From DAOUTY01 sp964453665 (GTDB taxonomy: Bacteria; Chloroflexota; Dehalococcoidia; SZUA-161), in contig CAYVQT010000090.1 in assembly GCA_964453665.1 (NCBI GenBank), forward strand, positions 1 through 8,313: a DNA stretch of 8,313 nucleotides, written 5' to 3'. Both the position numbers and the translations under genes were made by a program. Positions 1-7,594 of this stretch are shown here, piece by piece. A model generated the notes under the pieces. It was not told where the DNA came from. It was given only the letters and a program-made list of their open reading frames with translations, and did no database searches. Each line of letters opens with the position of its first letter. Positions within the stretch are counted from its first letter, which is position 1.

Positions 1-161
1 CGCGCCCTCACGACTATTACTTACCATATATGTTAGCACTTGTTAAAGATACAAGTGGCGCGGTTACCGCACCCGAATTAACCACGAACGGAGTATTGAA
101 TGAGGGTTGTTCAAAAAAATGCAGCAAAGAAGCCCAATGTTACTGAACGAGGCTGTTTCCC

Positions 162-190
162 TTGACACTTACACCTAGCTATGTTTTAAT
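162..190 (+). promoter_or_regulatory. Probable sigma70-type promoter of the ilv-leu operon
   Basis: The -35 hexamer TTGACA (162-167) matches consensus perfectly. After exactly 17 bp comes TTTAAT (185-190), five of six matches to TATAAT, with an extended -10 TG at 182-183. Transcription should start near 197-198, giving a 5' UTR of about 45 nt before the ilvD ATG at 243. No terminator-like or leader-peptide structure fits in that space, so if this promoter is used, control is at initiation or at enzyme level rather than by attenuation. The match is seen directly; its use is inferred. Confidence 0.72.
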
Positions 191-242
191 CAGTGCTAAT
201 CGGCAGATGGTACGAGAATACAATTGATATGGGTTGGTAGAT

Positions 243-1898
243 ATGAGAAGCGATGTTACTAAAAAGGGGATTGAGCGTGCCCCTCACCGGTCACTGATGC
301 GTGCTCTGGGGCTGACTACCTGGGAAATAGAACAGCCCATAGTCGGCATAGTCAACAGCTTCAACGAGATTATCCCCGGTCATATTCAGCTGAAAGAGGT
401 GGCTGAAGCGGCGAAGGCCGGAGTGTATAGCACGGGTGGTACGCCGCTGGAGTTCGAGACTATAGGTGTCTGCGACGGCATTGCAATGGGTCATCTGGGA
501 ATGAGATACAGCCTGCCCAGCAGGGAGCTTATAGCGGACTCTGTGGAGACAGTGGTGCAGGCTCATGCTTTCGATGCGCTGGTGTTCATACCGAACTGTG
601 ACAAGATAATTCCCGGAATGCTGATGGCTGCGGTGAGGCTCAATATACCATCCATATTTGTCAGCGGTGGGCCCATGCTGGCGGGACGTATGTCTGATGA
701 CAGGTGCGTTGACCTGAGTAATGTTTTCGAAGCGGTGGGCAGGGTGACAAAGGGGGAGATGAGCCAGAAGGAGCTTGATGAACTCGAGGCGGTGGCATGT
801 CCCGGCTGCGGAAGCTGCTCCGGGATGTTCACAGCGAATACAATGAATTGTCTGACCGAGGCTCTGGGTATGGCGCTGCCGGGTAATGGTACAATTCCCG
901 CCATCGACGCCCGCAGGATACAGCTCGCAAAGCAGGCAGGGCGGAAGGTGATGGATCTGCTGGCGAAGGATATTCGCCCCCGCGATATTATCACCAATCG
1001 CTCTATCCACAACGCCTTCGTGGTGGATATGGCTTTAGGCGGCAGCACCAATTCCGTGCTGCATATTATAGCGCTGGCGCATGAGGCGGATATTGAATTC
1101 CCGCTGGAGACCATAAATGAGATCAGCCAGCGTACGCCGCATCTATCCAAGATGAGGCCCTCGGGGGACTATCATCTGGAGGACCTGGACCTCGCAGGGG
1201 GTATAGCGGCGGTGATGAAAGAAGTTAGTGAGCAACTGAATCTGGATGTAAGGACAGTATCCGGCAGTTCTTTGCGCGAGGATATCGCCGATGCCAGGGT
1301 TAGGGATGCGGAAGTCATCCGCCCCGTGTCAAATCCTCATTCGGCAAGAGGAGGACTCAGTATCCTCTTCGGCAATCTGGCTCCGCAGGGGGCTGTTGTC
1401 AAGAGTGCTGCGGTGATTCCCGAGATGATGGTGCACGAGGGGCCGGCACGTGTGTTTAACTCTGAGGATGAAGCCACCGGCGAGATTATGAAAGGTGTGG
1501 TCAAGTCAGGAGACGTGGTGGTTATTCGCTACGAGGGGCCAAGAGGGGGGCCGGGTATGCCCGAGATGCTTACGCCGACCTCGATCATTTCCGGCATGGG
1601 GCTGGATAAAGAGGTGGCTCTTATTACCGATGGGCGTTTCTCCGGAGCTACCAGAGGCGCTGCTATAGGGCATGTATCTCCCGAGGCGGCGGAGAAGGGA
1701 CCTATCGCGGCTTTGAAGGATGGTGACCGGATAAAGATTGATATTCCCAACAACAGAATTGAAGTCGAACTCAGCGACGGCGAAATTGAACGGCGGCTGT
1801 CGCAGTTGCCTGAATTCGAGCCCAAGATAAAGACCGGTTATCTCAAACGCTATATTGAGAAAGTAACCTCTGCGTCGACCGGCGCGGTGTTCAGATAG
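243..1898 (+). CDS. ilvD: Dihydroxy-acid dehydratase IlvD
   Basis: This Fe-S enzyme dehydrates 2,3-dihydroxyisovalerate and 2,3-dihydroxy-3-methylvalerate to the 2-oxo acids that precede valine and isoleucine (and leucine). The product is 551 aa, a normal length. I chose the ATG at 243 because MRSDVTKKGIERAPHRSL is the usual N-terminus; a TTG at 234 would add three residues. The ribosome site is weak (GGTTGGTAG). Numbered from the ATG, cluster and metal residues are visible: Cys77 (VCDG), Cys119 with Lys121 (NCDK, the lysine usually carbamylated) and Cys186 in CPGCGSCSGM. The extra cysteines 189 and 192 resemble the E. coli type rather than the CPGxGAC type. GGSTNSVLHI (near 266), the GMPEMLTPTS stretch (near 438) and GRFSG with the catalytic Ser467 are intact. 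It is the first gene of the operon, and its stop overlaps the ilvB ribosome site. Confidence 0.97.
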   Translation: MRSDVTKKGIERAPHRSLMRALGLTTWEIEQPIVGIVNSFNEIIPGHIQLKEVAEAAKAGVYSTGGTPLEFETIGVCDGIAMGHLGMRYSLPSRELIADSVETVVQAHAFDALVFIPNCDKIIPGMLMAAVRLNIPSIFVSGGPMLAGRMSDDRCVDLSNVFEAVGRVTKGEMSQKELDELEAVACPGCGSCSGMFTANTMNCLTEALGMALPGNGTIPAIDARRIQLAKQAGRKVMDLLAKDIRPRDIITNRSIHNAFVVDMALGGSTNSVLHIIALAHEADIEFPLETINEISQRTPHLSKMRPSGDYHLEDLDLAGGIAAVMKEVSEQLNLDVRTVSGSSLREDIADARVRDAEVIRPVSNPHSARGGLSILFGNLAPQGAVVKSAAVIPEMMVHEGPARVFNSEDEATGEIMKGVVKSGDVVVIRYEGPRGGPGMPEMLTPTSIISGMGLDKEVALITDGRFSGATRGAAIGHVSPEAAEKGPIAALKDGDRIKIDIPNNRIEVELSDGEIERRLSQLPEFEPKIKTGYLKRYIEKVTSASTGAVFR

Positions 1899-1907
1899 GA
1901 GATCACA

Positions 1908-3626
1908 ATGAAACTGAATGGTGCGCGAATATTGTGCGAAAGCCTGGTTAAGGAGGGGGTAGAGGTTATTTTCGGCTTCCCCGGCGGGTCTGTACTGCCC
2001 CTTTACGACGTCCTGCCTCAATACCCGCAGCTGCGACATATCCTGGTACGCCATGAGCAGGGGGCGGCTCATGCCGCTGATGCATACGCGAGAGTTACGG
2101 GCAAAGTTGGTGTATGTCTGGCTACCTCCGGTCCCGGGGCCTGCAACCTCGTGACCGGAATCGCAAACGCTCATCTGGATTCATCTCCGGTTGTAGCTAT
2201 AACAGGGCAGGTGGCAAAACCGTTTATCGGCAAGGACGCCTTTCAGGAAATCGATATTACGGGCATAACAGTTCCCATCACCAAGCATAACTATCTCGTC
2301 CTCAGGGCGGACGAGATAGCGACGGTTGTCAAGGAGGCTTTCCTCATTTCGGGGACCGGCAGGCCCGGCCCTGTACTTCTTGATATACCCCGCGATGTAT
2401 TCATCGAGGAGGCAAACTTTGAATACCCGGAGAAGGTAGAGCTTCGGGGCTACAAGCCGACCGTGCGTGGACATGCCGTTCAGATTAAAAAGGCCGCCAA
2501 GCTGATCGCTGAATCGCAGCGTCCCGTTATCCTGGCGGGTAGAGGCGTTATCATCTCCGGGGCTTATGAGGAGCTGAAGGAGCTAGCGGAAAAGGTGCAG
2601 ATTCCCGTGATAACGACGCTGTTGGGAATCAGCAGTTTCCCTGAAGACCACGTTCTTAGCCTGGGCATGCTTGGCATGCACGGTACGGCCTGCGCGAATA
2701 TGGCGGTGGATGGGACAGACCTCATTATCGCTATCGGGATGCGTTTTGACGATAGAGCGACAGGTAAGGTGAGCGGTTTCGCTCCACATGCGAACGTAAT
2801 CCATATCGATGTGGACCCGGCCGAGATAGGGAAAAATGTGCGGGTGACTGTGCCCATAGTTGGCGAGGTGAAGAACGTACTACGGTCGCTAAACAAGCAG
2901 TTGGATAACCAGACGCACCTCGCCTGGATTGAGCAGATCGAGGAGTGGCGGCGGGCGCATCCGTTACATATAGATACCGATTCTGATAAGATACAGCCGC
3001 AATACGTGGTCAGCAAGATATGTGATGTCACAAAAGGCAATGCTATTATAGTCACGGGCGTGGGGCAGAACCAGATGTGGGCGGCGCAGCATTTCTGCTA
3101 CCGAAAGCCCAACAGCTTTGTCTCTTCAGGCGGCCTGGGGACTATGGGATTTGAACTGCCGGCGGCAATAGGCGCCAAGGTTGGTCGTCCGGACGATACC
3201 GTCTGGGCTATCGCTGGCGACGGCGGCTTCCAGATGACTATTCAGGAGTTGGGAACGGCTGTTCAGGATAACATCGCGGTGAAAATCGCCATCCTCAATA
3301 ATGGTTATCTGGGGATGGTGAGGCAGTGGCAGGACTTGTTCTATGAACGCCGTTACGTGGCCACACCGTTGAGCAGCCCGGACTTCGTAAAGGTCGCTGA
3401 GGCCTATGGAATGCCGGGTATCAGGGTGACAGATAAGTCTAAGGTTGTCCCCGCCATCCAGAAGGCCATGAAGCACAAGGGGCCGTTTCTTATTGATTTC
3501 ATGGTCGAACCGGAGGAGAATGTCTACCCAATGGTAGCACCTGGGTGCACTCTGGCGGAGATACTTGACGATCCGAGGAAGAAGGTTCGAATTAAGGTAA
3601 CACCGCGGGCAACGAGCAATCTGTAA
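1908..3626 (+). CDS. ilvB: Acetohydroxyacid synthase large (catalytic) subunit IlvB
   Basis: This ThDP-dependent enzyme condenses two pyruvates to 2-acetolactate, or pyruvate with 2-oxobutyrate to 2-aceto-2-hydroxybutyrate, the first common step of the pathway. The product is 572 aa. The N-terminal ThDP pyrimidine domain carries catalytic Glu50 (RHEQGAAHAADAYARVTG). The central FAD-binding-type domain spans about 190-325 (MLGMHGT, GMRFDDR). The C-terminal ThDP/Mg domain has GDGG at 437-440 and the NN pair at 464-465, followed by GYLGMVRQWQ. Trp474 matches the herbicide-contact Trp of plant enzymes, while the position matching Arabidopsis Pro197 is Ala103 (GQVAKPFIGKDAFQE), as in E. coli IlvI. 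The start has a clear AGGAG at 1897-1901, six bases upstream, overlapping the ilvD stop, so the two are probably translationally coupled. The partner ilvN lies 39 bp downstream. Confidence 0.97.
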   Translation: MKLNGARILCESLVKEGVEVIFGFPGGSVLPLYDVLPQYPQLRHILVRHEQGAAHAADAYARVTGKVGVCLATSGPGACNLVTGIANAHLDSSPVVAITGQVAKPFIGKDAFQEIDITGITVPITKHNYLVLRADEIATVVKEAFLISGTGRPGPVLLDIPRDVFIEEANFEYPEKVELRGYKPTVRGHAVQIKKAAKLIAESQRPVILAGRGVIISGAYEELKELAEKVQIPVITTLLGISSFPEDHVLSLGMLGMHGTACANMAVDGTDLIIAIGMRFDDRATGKVSGFAPHANVIHIDVDPAEIGKNVRVTVPIVGEVKNVLRSLNKQLDNQTHLAWIEQIEEWRRAHPLHIDTDSDKIQPQYVVSKICDVTKGNAIIVTGVGQNQMWAAQHFCYRKPNSFVSSGGLGTMGFELPAAIGAKVGRPDDTVWAIAGDGGFQMTIQELGTAVQDNIAVKIAILNNGYLGMVRQWQDLFYERRYVATPLSSPDFVKVAEAYGMPGIRVTDKSKVVPAIQKAMKHKGPFLIDFMVEPEENVYPMVAPGCTLAEILDDPRKKVRIKVTPRATSNL

Positions 3627-3665
3627 ATCCTTCTATGTTCACTAATACTCATAAGGCAGAGTGAT

Positions 3666-4157
3666 ATGACAAAGCATACATTGGTGGCTCTGGTGGAGGA
3701 CAGGCCCGGTGTACTAAATCGAGTGGCCAGTCTGATACGCAGGCGCAGCTTCAATATTGAAAGTATCGCTGTGGGCCACTCCGAAATGCCGGGGCTTTCC
3801 AGGATGACTATAGTGGTTGATGGAGCTACTACTGCGGTAGAGCAGGTGAGGAAGCAGCTGGATAAGTTGATTGAGGTGGTTAAAGTCACTGATATCACGC
3901 AGGGGCGCATCATTGCCCGGGAACTGGCGCTGATAAAGGTACATTCGACCTCAACGACCCGTAGCGAGATCATGCAGATAGTGGATATATTTCGGGCGAA
4001 GATCGTTGATGTTGCTGCGGATTCAATGATAATTGAGGCAACAGGTGACGAAGAGAAGATAGATTCCCTGTACAACCTCCTTAAGAAGTTTGGCATAAAG
4101 GAGCTTGCGCGTACAGGCAGGATTGCTCTGCCTCGTGGTGGAGCTGCTGGCGAATAG
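3666..4157 (+). CDS. ilvN: Acetohydroxyacid synthase small (regulatory) subunit IlvN/IlvH
   Basis: This regulatory subunit activates IlvB and confers feedback inhibition by valine. The product is 163 aa, typical for the single-ACT form. The ACT domain covers about residues 4-78 (TLVALVEDRPGVLNRVASLI, then FNIESIAVG and MTIVVDG). The C-terminal small-subunit domain covers about 83-157 (ELALIKV, FRAKIVDV, then the KFGIKELARTGRIALPRG end). Gly15 and Asn30 align with the E. coli IlvH Gly14 and Asn29 positions tied to valine binding, so valine sensitivity is expected; this is inference from the family. The start is preceded by AAGG (3653-3656) with 9-base spacing. It is named ilvN here, and ilvH would be equally valid. 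Confidence 0.95.
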   Translation: MTKHTLVALVEDRPGVLNRVASLIRRRSFNIESIAVGHSEMPGLSRMTIVVDGATTAVEQVRKQLDKLIEVVKVTDITQGRIIARELALIKVHSTSTTRSEIMQIVDIFRAKIVDVAADSMIIEATGDEEKIDSLYNLLKKFGIKELARTGRIALPRGGAAGE

Positions 4158-4229
4158 GTGAGGGAACGAACTAAGAGTCGCTCACAACGGATTTAAGCAG
4201 ACCAACAAATTTCAAAGATTGGAGGCAAA

Positions 4230-5213
4230 ATGTATTACGACAAGGATGCCGATCTGAAGCTACTGGCGAATAAGATTGTTGGCATAGTTGGCTTTGGCAG
4301 CCAGGGCCATGCTCATGCCATGAATCTCAGGGATAGCGGGTGTAATGTTATCGTTGCTGAGGCTAAGGGAAGCGAACCCTGGAAAACGGCTAAAAAGGCC
4401 GGGTTCAAGGTTAGCGGCGCTGATGAGGTGGCAAAGGAGGCGGATATTGTTACCATGCTCGTGCCCGATAACCTGCATCCCGCAGTATACCGTCAGATGG
4501 AGAAGGGGCTGACAAAGGGGAAGATGCTGGTGTTCGCTCACGGCTTTAACATACACTACAATCAGATTGTCCCGCCTGATAGTATCGATGTGACGATGGT
4601 GGCGCCCAAGTGCCCCGGGCACATGCTGCGCCAGACCTATACGGAGGGCTCAGGCCCACCGGCCCTCGTTGCCGTTCATCAGGACGCCACGGGCAAGGCG
4701 AAGAAAATCGCACTGGCCTACGCTAAAGGTATCGGATGCACCAGGGCCGGAGTCCTTGATACTACCTTTGCTGAAGAGACGGAGACAGACCTTTTCGGCG
4801 AGCAAACGGTACTGTGCGGCGGGGTTGCCTGTCTGGTTAAAGCCGCTTTCGAAACCCTGGTAGATGCGGGCTATCAGCCTGAAATTGCCTATTTCGAATG
4901 TATGCATGAGTTGAAGCTCATCGTCGACCTTTTCTACCAGGGGGGACTGGGCTACATGAATTACTCGGTAAGTGACACTGCAGAATACGGCGGCTATGTT
5001 TCGGGTCCTCGTGTTATTGATGAATGCGGCCGGGGGGCTATGCAGCAGATACTTTCCGAAATTCAGGACGGCAGCTTCGCCACTCGATGGATACTGGAGA
5101 ATCAGGCTGGATGTCCTTCCTTCAAAGCCATGAGGAGGATGGAGCAGGAGCATGAGATAGAGATCGTGGGCAAGAAGCTCAGGGGGATGATGCCCTGGCT
5201 TAAGGGGAAGTGA
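4230..5213 (+). CDS. ilvC: Ketol-acid reductoisomerase IlvC (class I)
   Basis: It converts 2-acetolactate (or 2-aceto-2-hydroxybutyrate) to the dihydroxy acid by alkyl migration and reduction with NAD(P)H. The product is 327 aa, the short class I form with one knotted C-terminal domain. The Rossmann motif GFGSQGHAHA is at 21-30. Catalytic and metal residues are present: His104, Lys127, Asp187 and Glu191 (DLFGEQ), Glu223 and Glu227 (ECMHELK), and Ser248 (SDTAEYG). The loop that reads the 2'-phosphate of NADPH (43-51, AEAKGSEPW) lacks the usual Arg and second Ser and has two Glu, which hints at NADH use. Residue 128 is Cys (PKCPGH), where many class I enzymes have Gly; E. coli also has Cys. The ribosome site is GGAGG at 4221-4225. 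A 72 bp gap separates it from ilvN, and leuA begins 22 bp downstream. Confidence 0.97.
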   Translation: MYYDKDADLKLLANKIVGIVGFGSQGHAHAMNLRDSGCNVIVAEAKGSEPWKTAKKAGFKVSGADEVAKEADIVTMLVPDNLHPAVYRQMEKGLTKGKMLVFAHGFNIHYNQIVPPDSIDVTMVAPKCPGHMLRQTYTEGSGPPALVAVHQDATGKAKKIALAYAKGIGCTRAGVLDTTFAEETETDLFGEQTVLCGGVACLVKAAFETLVDAGYQPEIAYFECMHELKLIVDLFYQGGLGYMNYSVSDTAEYGGYVSGPRVIDECGRGAMQQILSEIQDGSFATRWILENQAGCPSFKAMRRMEQEHEIEIVGKKLRGMMPWLKGK

Positions 5214-5222
5214 CGAGTAGAT

Positions 5223-5231
5223 AAAGGAAAG
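5223..5231 (+). promoter_or_regulatory. Ribosome binding site fixing the TTG start of leuA
   Basis: AAAGGAAAG precedes a TTG codon at 5236, with the AGG ending eight bases before it. No ATG or GTG near this point gives the family N-terminus, whereas TTG GAT AAG GTT reads (M)DKV, the usual start of LeuA. The site therefore supports a non-ATG start. Confidence 0.7.
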
Positions 5232-5235
5232 CACG

Positions 5236-6753
5236 TTGGATAAGGTTATCATATTCGATACTACACTGCGTGACGGCGAACAGTCGTCAGGTGCGGCGCT
5301 TAATATTGACGAGAAGCTGGAAATCGCCAGACAACTGGAGAAGTTGAAGGTTGACGTTATCGAGGCCGGTTTCCCTGTTGCCTCTCCCGGAGACCTGGAG
5401 GCGGTACGTCGCATTGTGAAGGAGGTGCGTGGCCCTACTATCTGTGCTCTTTCGCATGCACAGCCGAAGGCCGTGGATGCCGCATGGGAGGCAGTGAAAA
5501 ATGCTCGCAGCCCCAGAATCCATGTCTTTCTCTCCAGTTCGGATTTTCACATCTCGCACCAGCTCAGGAAGAGCAGGGACCAGGTTCTAAAGCTCACTGG
5601 GGACATGGTTAAGCGGGCCAAAAGGCATCTTGAGGATGTGGAGTTCTCGCCTATGGACGCTACTCGCACTGACCGTGAGTTTCTGTACAGGATAATAGAG
5701 GTAGCCATCGATGCTGGTGCGACAACTATAAATATTCCCGATACTGTGGGCTATACCATACCGCGTGAGTTCTGTGATCTGCTTGACTGTGTTTTCAAGA
5801 ATGTGCCCAATATAAATAAAGCTGTGGTCAGTGTCCATTGCCATAACGACCTGGGGCTAGCCGTAGCTAACAGTCTTGCCGCACTTGACCACGGTGTGCG
5901 TCAGATTGAATGCACCATCAACGGTATTGGCGAGCGTGCCGGTAATGCCTCTCTTGAGGAGATAGTGATGGCGCTGCGGACTCGCAGCGACTTATTTGAT
6001 TACACGACAGGGATCGATACCACTCAAATCAATAAAACAAGCCGTCTGGTTAGCGACATAACCGGGATGTATGTGCAGCCCAACAAGGCCATTGTTGGTC
6101 GAAATGCCTTTCGACATGAGTCCGGTATACACCAGGATGGCATTCTTAAGGAAAGGACTACCTACGAGATTATGAACCCCAGGGATGTCGGCCGCACGGA
6201 CAGCGTGCTGACTCTGGGCAAGCTCAGCGGGCGGGCAGCCTTCAAGGACCGTCTTAAGGAGCTGGGCTATACACTGACAGATGAAGAGCTTAAACGCGCT
6301 TTTACCGCTTTCAAGGAACTGGCGGATAAAAAGAAAGAGATAAAGGACCGGGATCTTGAGGCGTTGGTAGCTGAAGAAATGCGCACCTTCTCGGAGACTT
6401 ATCACCTGGAACAGGTGCAGGTTTCATGCGGGGACCACAGTGTTCCTACCGCTTCTGTGAAGCTGGTGGACCCCGATGGTAAGGCTATTGCCGACGCCGC
6501 CCTGGGAGCCGGCCCTGTAGATGCCATATACAAGGCTATTAATCGACTTGTAGGAGTACCCAACGAGCTTATAGAATTCAGCATCGAATCGGTTACCGAG
6601 GGCATCGACGCTATCGGCGAGGTAACGATAAGGATTCAGAGCGGTGAAAAGACATACACGGGGCGTGGCGCATCTACTGACATTATGGTCGCCAGTGCAA
6701 AAGCCTACATGAATGCCCTCAATCGGCTACTGGCGGCGATGAAAAGGAAATAA
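5236..6753 (+). CDS. leuA: 2-isopropylmalate synthase LeuA
   Basis: This is the committed step of leucine synthesis: acetyl-CoA plus 2-oxoisovalerate gives 2-isopropylmalate. The product is 505 aa from a TTG start. The N-terminal TIM barrel carries FDTTLRDGEQ with catalytic Arg12 and metal ligand Asp13, FSPMDATRTD near 137, the metal histidines 201 and 203 in HCHNDLGLAVANS, and INGIGERAGN with Asn237. The linker subdomain contains HESGIHQDGILK (294-305). The C-terminal leucine-binding domain runs from about 390 to 500 and includes GPVDAIYKAINRL (426-438), which argues for LeuA over homocitrate or re-citrate synthases. Citramalate synthase is the main alternative but is less likely given the ilv context. 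Leucine feedback is expected from the intact C-terminal domain. The usual next genes leuC, leuD and leuB are absent here. Confidence 0.93.
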   Translation: MDKVIIFDTTLRDGEQSSGAALNIDEKLEIARQLEKLKVDVIEAGFPVASPGDLEAVRRIVKEVRGPTICALSHAQPKAVDAAWEAVKNARSPRIHVFLSSSDFHISHQLRKSRDQVLKLTGDMVKRAKRHLEDVEFSPMDATRTDREFLYRIIEVAIDAGATTINIPDTVGYTIPREFCDLLDCVFKNVPNINKAVVSVHCHNDLGLAVANSLAALDHGVRQIECTINGIGERAGNASLEEIVMALRTRSDLFDYTTGIDTTQINKTSRLVSDITGMYVQPNKAIVGRNAFRHESGIHQDGILKERTTYEIMNPRDVGRTDSVLTLGKLSGRAAFKDRLKELGYTLTDEELKRAFTAFKELADKKKEIKDRDLEALVAEEMRTFSETYHLEQVQVSCGDHSVPTASVKLVDPDGKAIADAALGAGPVDAIYKAINRLVGVPNELIEFSIESVTEGIDAIGEVTIRIQSGEKTYTGRGASTDIMVASAKAYMNALNRLLAAMKRK

Positions 6754-6754
6754 C

Positions 6755-6793
6755 CTGTTTTCATTCTATCGGGCTGGTGGAATGCCGGAACAG
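6755..6793. other. Interrupted inverted repeat at the convergent 3' ends
   Basis: CTGTT (6755-6759) and CATTC (6762-6766) pair with GAATG (6780-6784) and AACAG (6789-6793). They form two 5 bp stems separated by small internal bulges around a 13-base loop. The structure begins two bases after the leuA stop and covers the stop of the convergent - strand gene, where a bidirectional terminator would be expected. No clear T-run follows on the + strand and only a weak T-rich stretch follows on the - strand, so termination is a guess. Confidence 0.25.
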
Positions 6794-7021
6794 AATTGTT
6801 ATAGACGAGTGGCTCAGGGGTTCTTCTCCAAAGTGGTTGGTATAGGGTACTCCCAGCTTGTCTAGTGTTTCTTGCAACTGAGTACTACTCCAAATCTCGA
6901 TGACTAACCTATATGGTGCTGTACCTGCACGTGTTCTATATTGTCGCCGTCTGACTTTAACGTTAGGGTCTTGCCCGTTGCGCTGGAGTGCCCAAGTCTC
7001 AATCGCTGATGTACTGTTCAT
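6761..7021 (-). CDS. Hypothetical protein, second gene of a coupled pair
   Basis: The product is 86 aa and I do not recognise it. It has no signal peptide, membrane segment or cysteine cluster. The N-terminal half is polar and basic (KVRRRQYRTRAG, about 22-33). The middle, APYRLVIEIWSSTQLQETLD, looks like a strand followed by a helix and may be a small alpha/beta domain. Its ATG overlaps the stop of the upstream gene as ATGA (7018-7021), and a GAGGA ribosome site sits five bases upstream (7027-7031) inside that gene, so the two are almost certainly translated together. It runs toward leuA, ending 7 bp from the leuA stop. It is more AT-rich than the operon, consistent with acquired DNA. The coupling and start are well supported; the function is unknown. 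Confidence 0.6.
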   Translation of the reverse strand: MNSTSAIETWALQRNGQDPNVKVRRRQYRTRAGTAPYRLVIEIWSSTQLQETLDKLGVPYTNHFGEEPLSHSSITILFRHSTSPIE

Positions 7022-7515
7022 TGCTGTCCTCTATCATTAGTTTCACCCCCGAGCGTGTGCCAATCTTCGCCCCAAAATTCAGCAGTAATATCACCGAAAT
7101 CGTCTATTAGATACATTTTAGGTGCTACAATGTCTAGTGGTACACGATGCTTAAGCTGTCGCTCTACAGAAGCACTAAGATAATAACGACTAGGAACCCG
7201 TATTGTGATAGCATCAAAAGTTGCAGTCTCATACCACCTGATGGGGTCACCATTATGTGGAACTTTTATATCTCTTGTTGTTCTAACCAAGCGACTTATT
7301 GTATCTGTGTCAACCATTTCTAGAGTAAGTGCAAATACTTGGTCATTCTCCTCGTTATATGCTTCACAAGCTAGTACAACACATAGGTCAAGTATTACTG
7401 GAAACTCACTTTTGCTACCTCTATATATGGTGTCATAAATGCCAATAATATCAGTAAGATTGCCATGCTCATCATAGTGTACTTCCTTAGCCCAAGCTCC
7501 CCATAATACGTCCAT
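7018..7515 (-). CDS. Hypothetical protein, DUF6941-like small domain
   Basis: The product is 165 aa from the ATG at 7515. An ATG at 7584 would add 23 polar residues, but its GAGGAG lies about 14 bases away, whereas the 7515 start has a perfect AGGAGG with eight-base spacing. The N-terminal pattern (DVLWGAWAKEV, then DEHGNLTDIIGIYDTI, then FPVILDLCVVLACEA and VFALTLEMVDTD) resembles the DUF6941 family: a start on a strand, a short 'D-x-x-G-x-L' turn, then a beta-rich fold often read as an uncharacterised accessory or phage-associated protein. This resemblance is from memory and unverified. No catalytic motif, membrane segment or signal peptide is visible. It overlaps the next gene by 4 bp (ATGA) and should work with it. 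Confidence 0.62.
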   Translation of the reverse strand: MDVLWGAWAKEVHYDEHGNLTDIIGIYDTIYRGSKSEFPVILDLCVVLACEAYNEENDQVFALTLEMVDTDTISRLVRTTRDIKVPHNGDPIRWYETATFDAITIRVPSRYYLSASVERQLKHRVPLDIVAPKMYLIDDFGDITAEFWGEDWHTLGGETNDRGQQ

Positions 7516-7523
7516 CAACCTTT

Positions 7524-7529
7524 CCTCCT
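7524..7529 (-). promoter_or_regulatory. Consensus Shine-Dalgarno selecting the 7515 start
   Basis: On the - strand this reads AGGAGG with eight bases before the ATG at 7515-7513. It is the strongest ribosome site in the accessory part and favours the internal Met over the ATG at 7584. Confidence 0.65.
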
Positions 7530-7594
7530 GTAGCGATAATGGTTCTTCAGTCGGTATTGTAGCACTTGTTTCAGGACGTATCATCGGCCTATAT

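Noticed and set aside
48..77. T-box-like stretch with a small GCGG-TTA-CCGC hairpin
   Set aside because: It resembles the T-box core (GTGG...ACCGC) only with an insertion, there is no visible specifier stem in the bases available, and it lies upstream of the probable promoter at 162-190.
3..146. Open + frame of 47 codons with a Cys-rich end, possible tail of an upstream gene
   Set aside because: A stop-free run of this length is common by chance across six frames; I recognise no family in it and it has no supporting ribosome site.
207..227. Six-codon reading frame (MVREYN) in the ilvD leader
   Set aside because: It has no run of Leu, Ile or Val codons and no terminator follows, so it is not a leader peptide for attenuation.
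291..1010. Long antisense open frame inside ilvD (and similar ones inside ilvB, ilvN, ilvC and leuA)
   Set aside because: These are by-products of the codon use of the intact, highly conserved genes on the + strand; none reads as a known protein.
4158..4185. GTGAG...CTCAC inverted repeat between ilvN and ilvC
   Set aside because: Only 5 bp with an 18-base loop and no T-run; too weak to call a terminator or processing site.
4657..4863. Alternative + frame within ilvC
   Set aside because: Fully inside ilvC in another frame, with no ribosome site or recognisable product.
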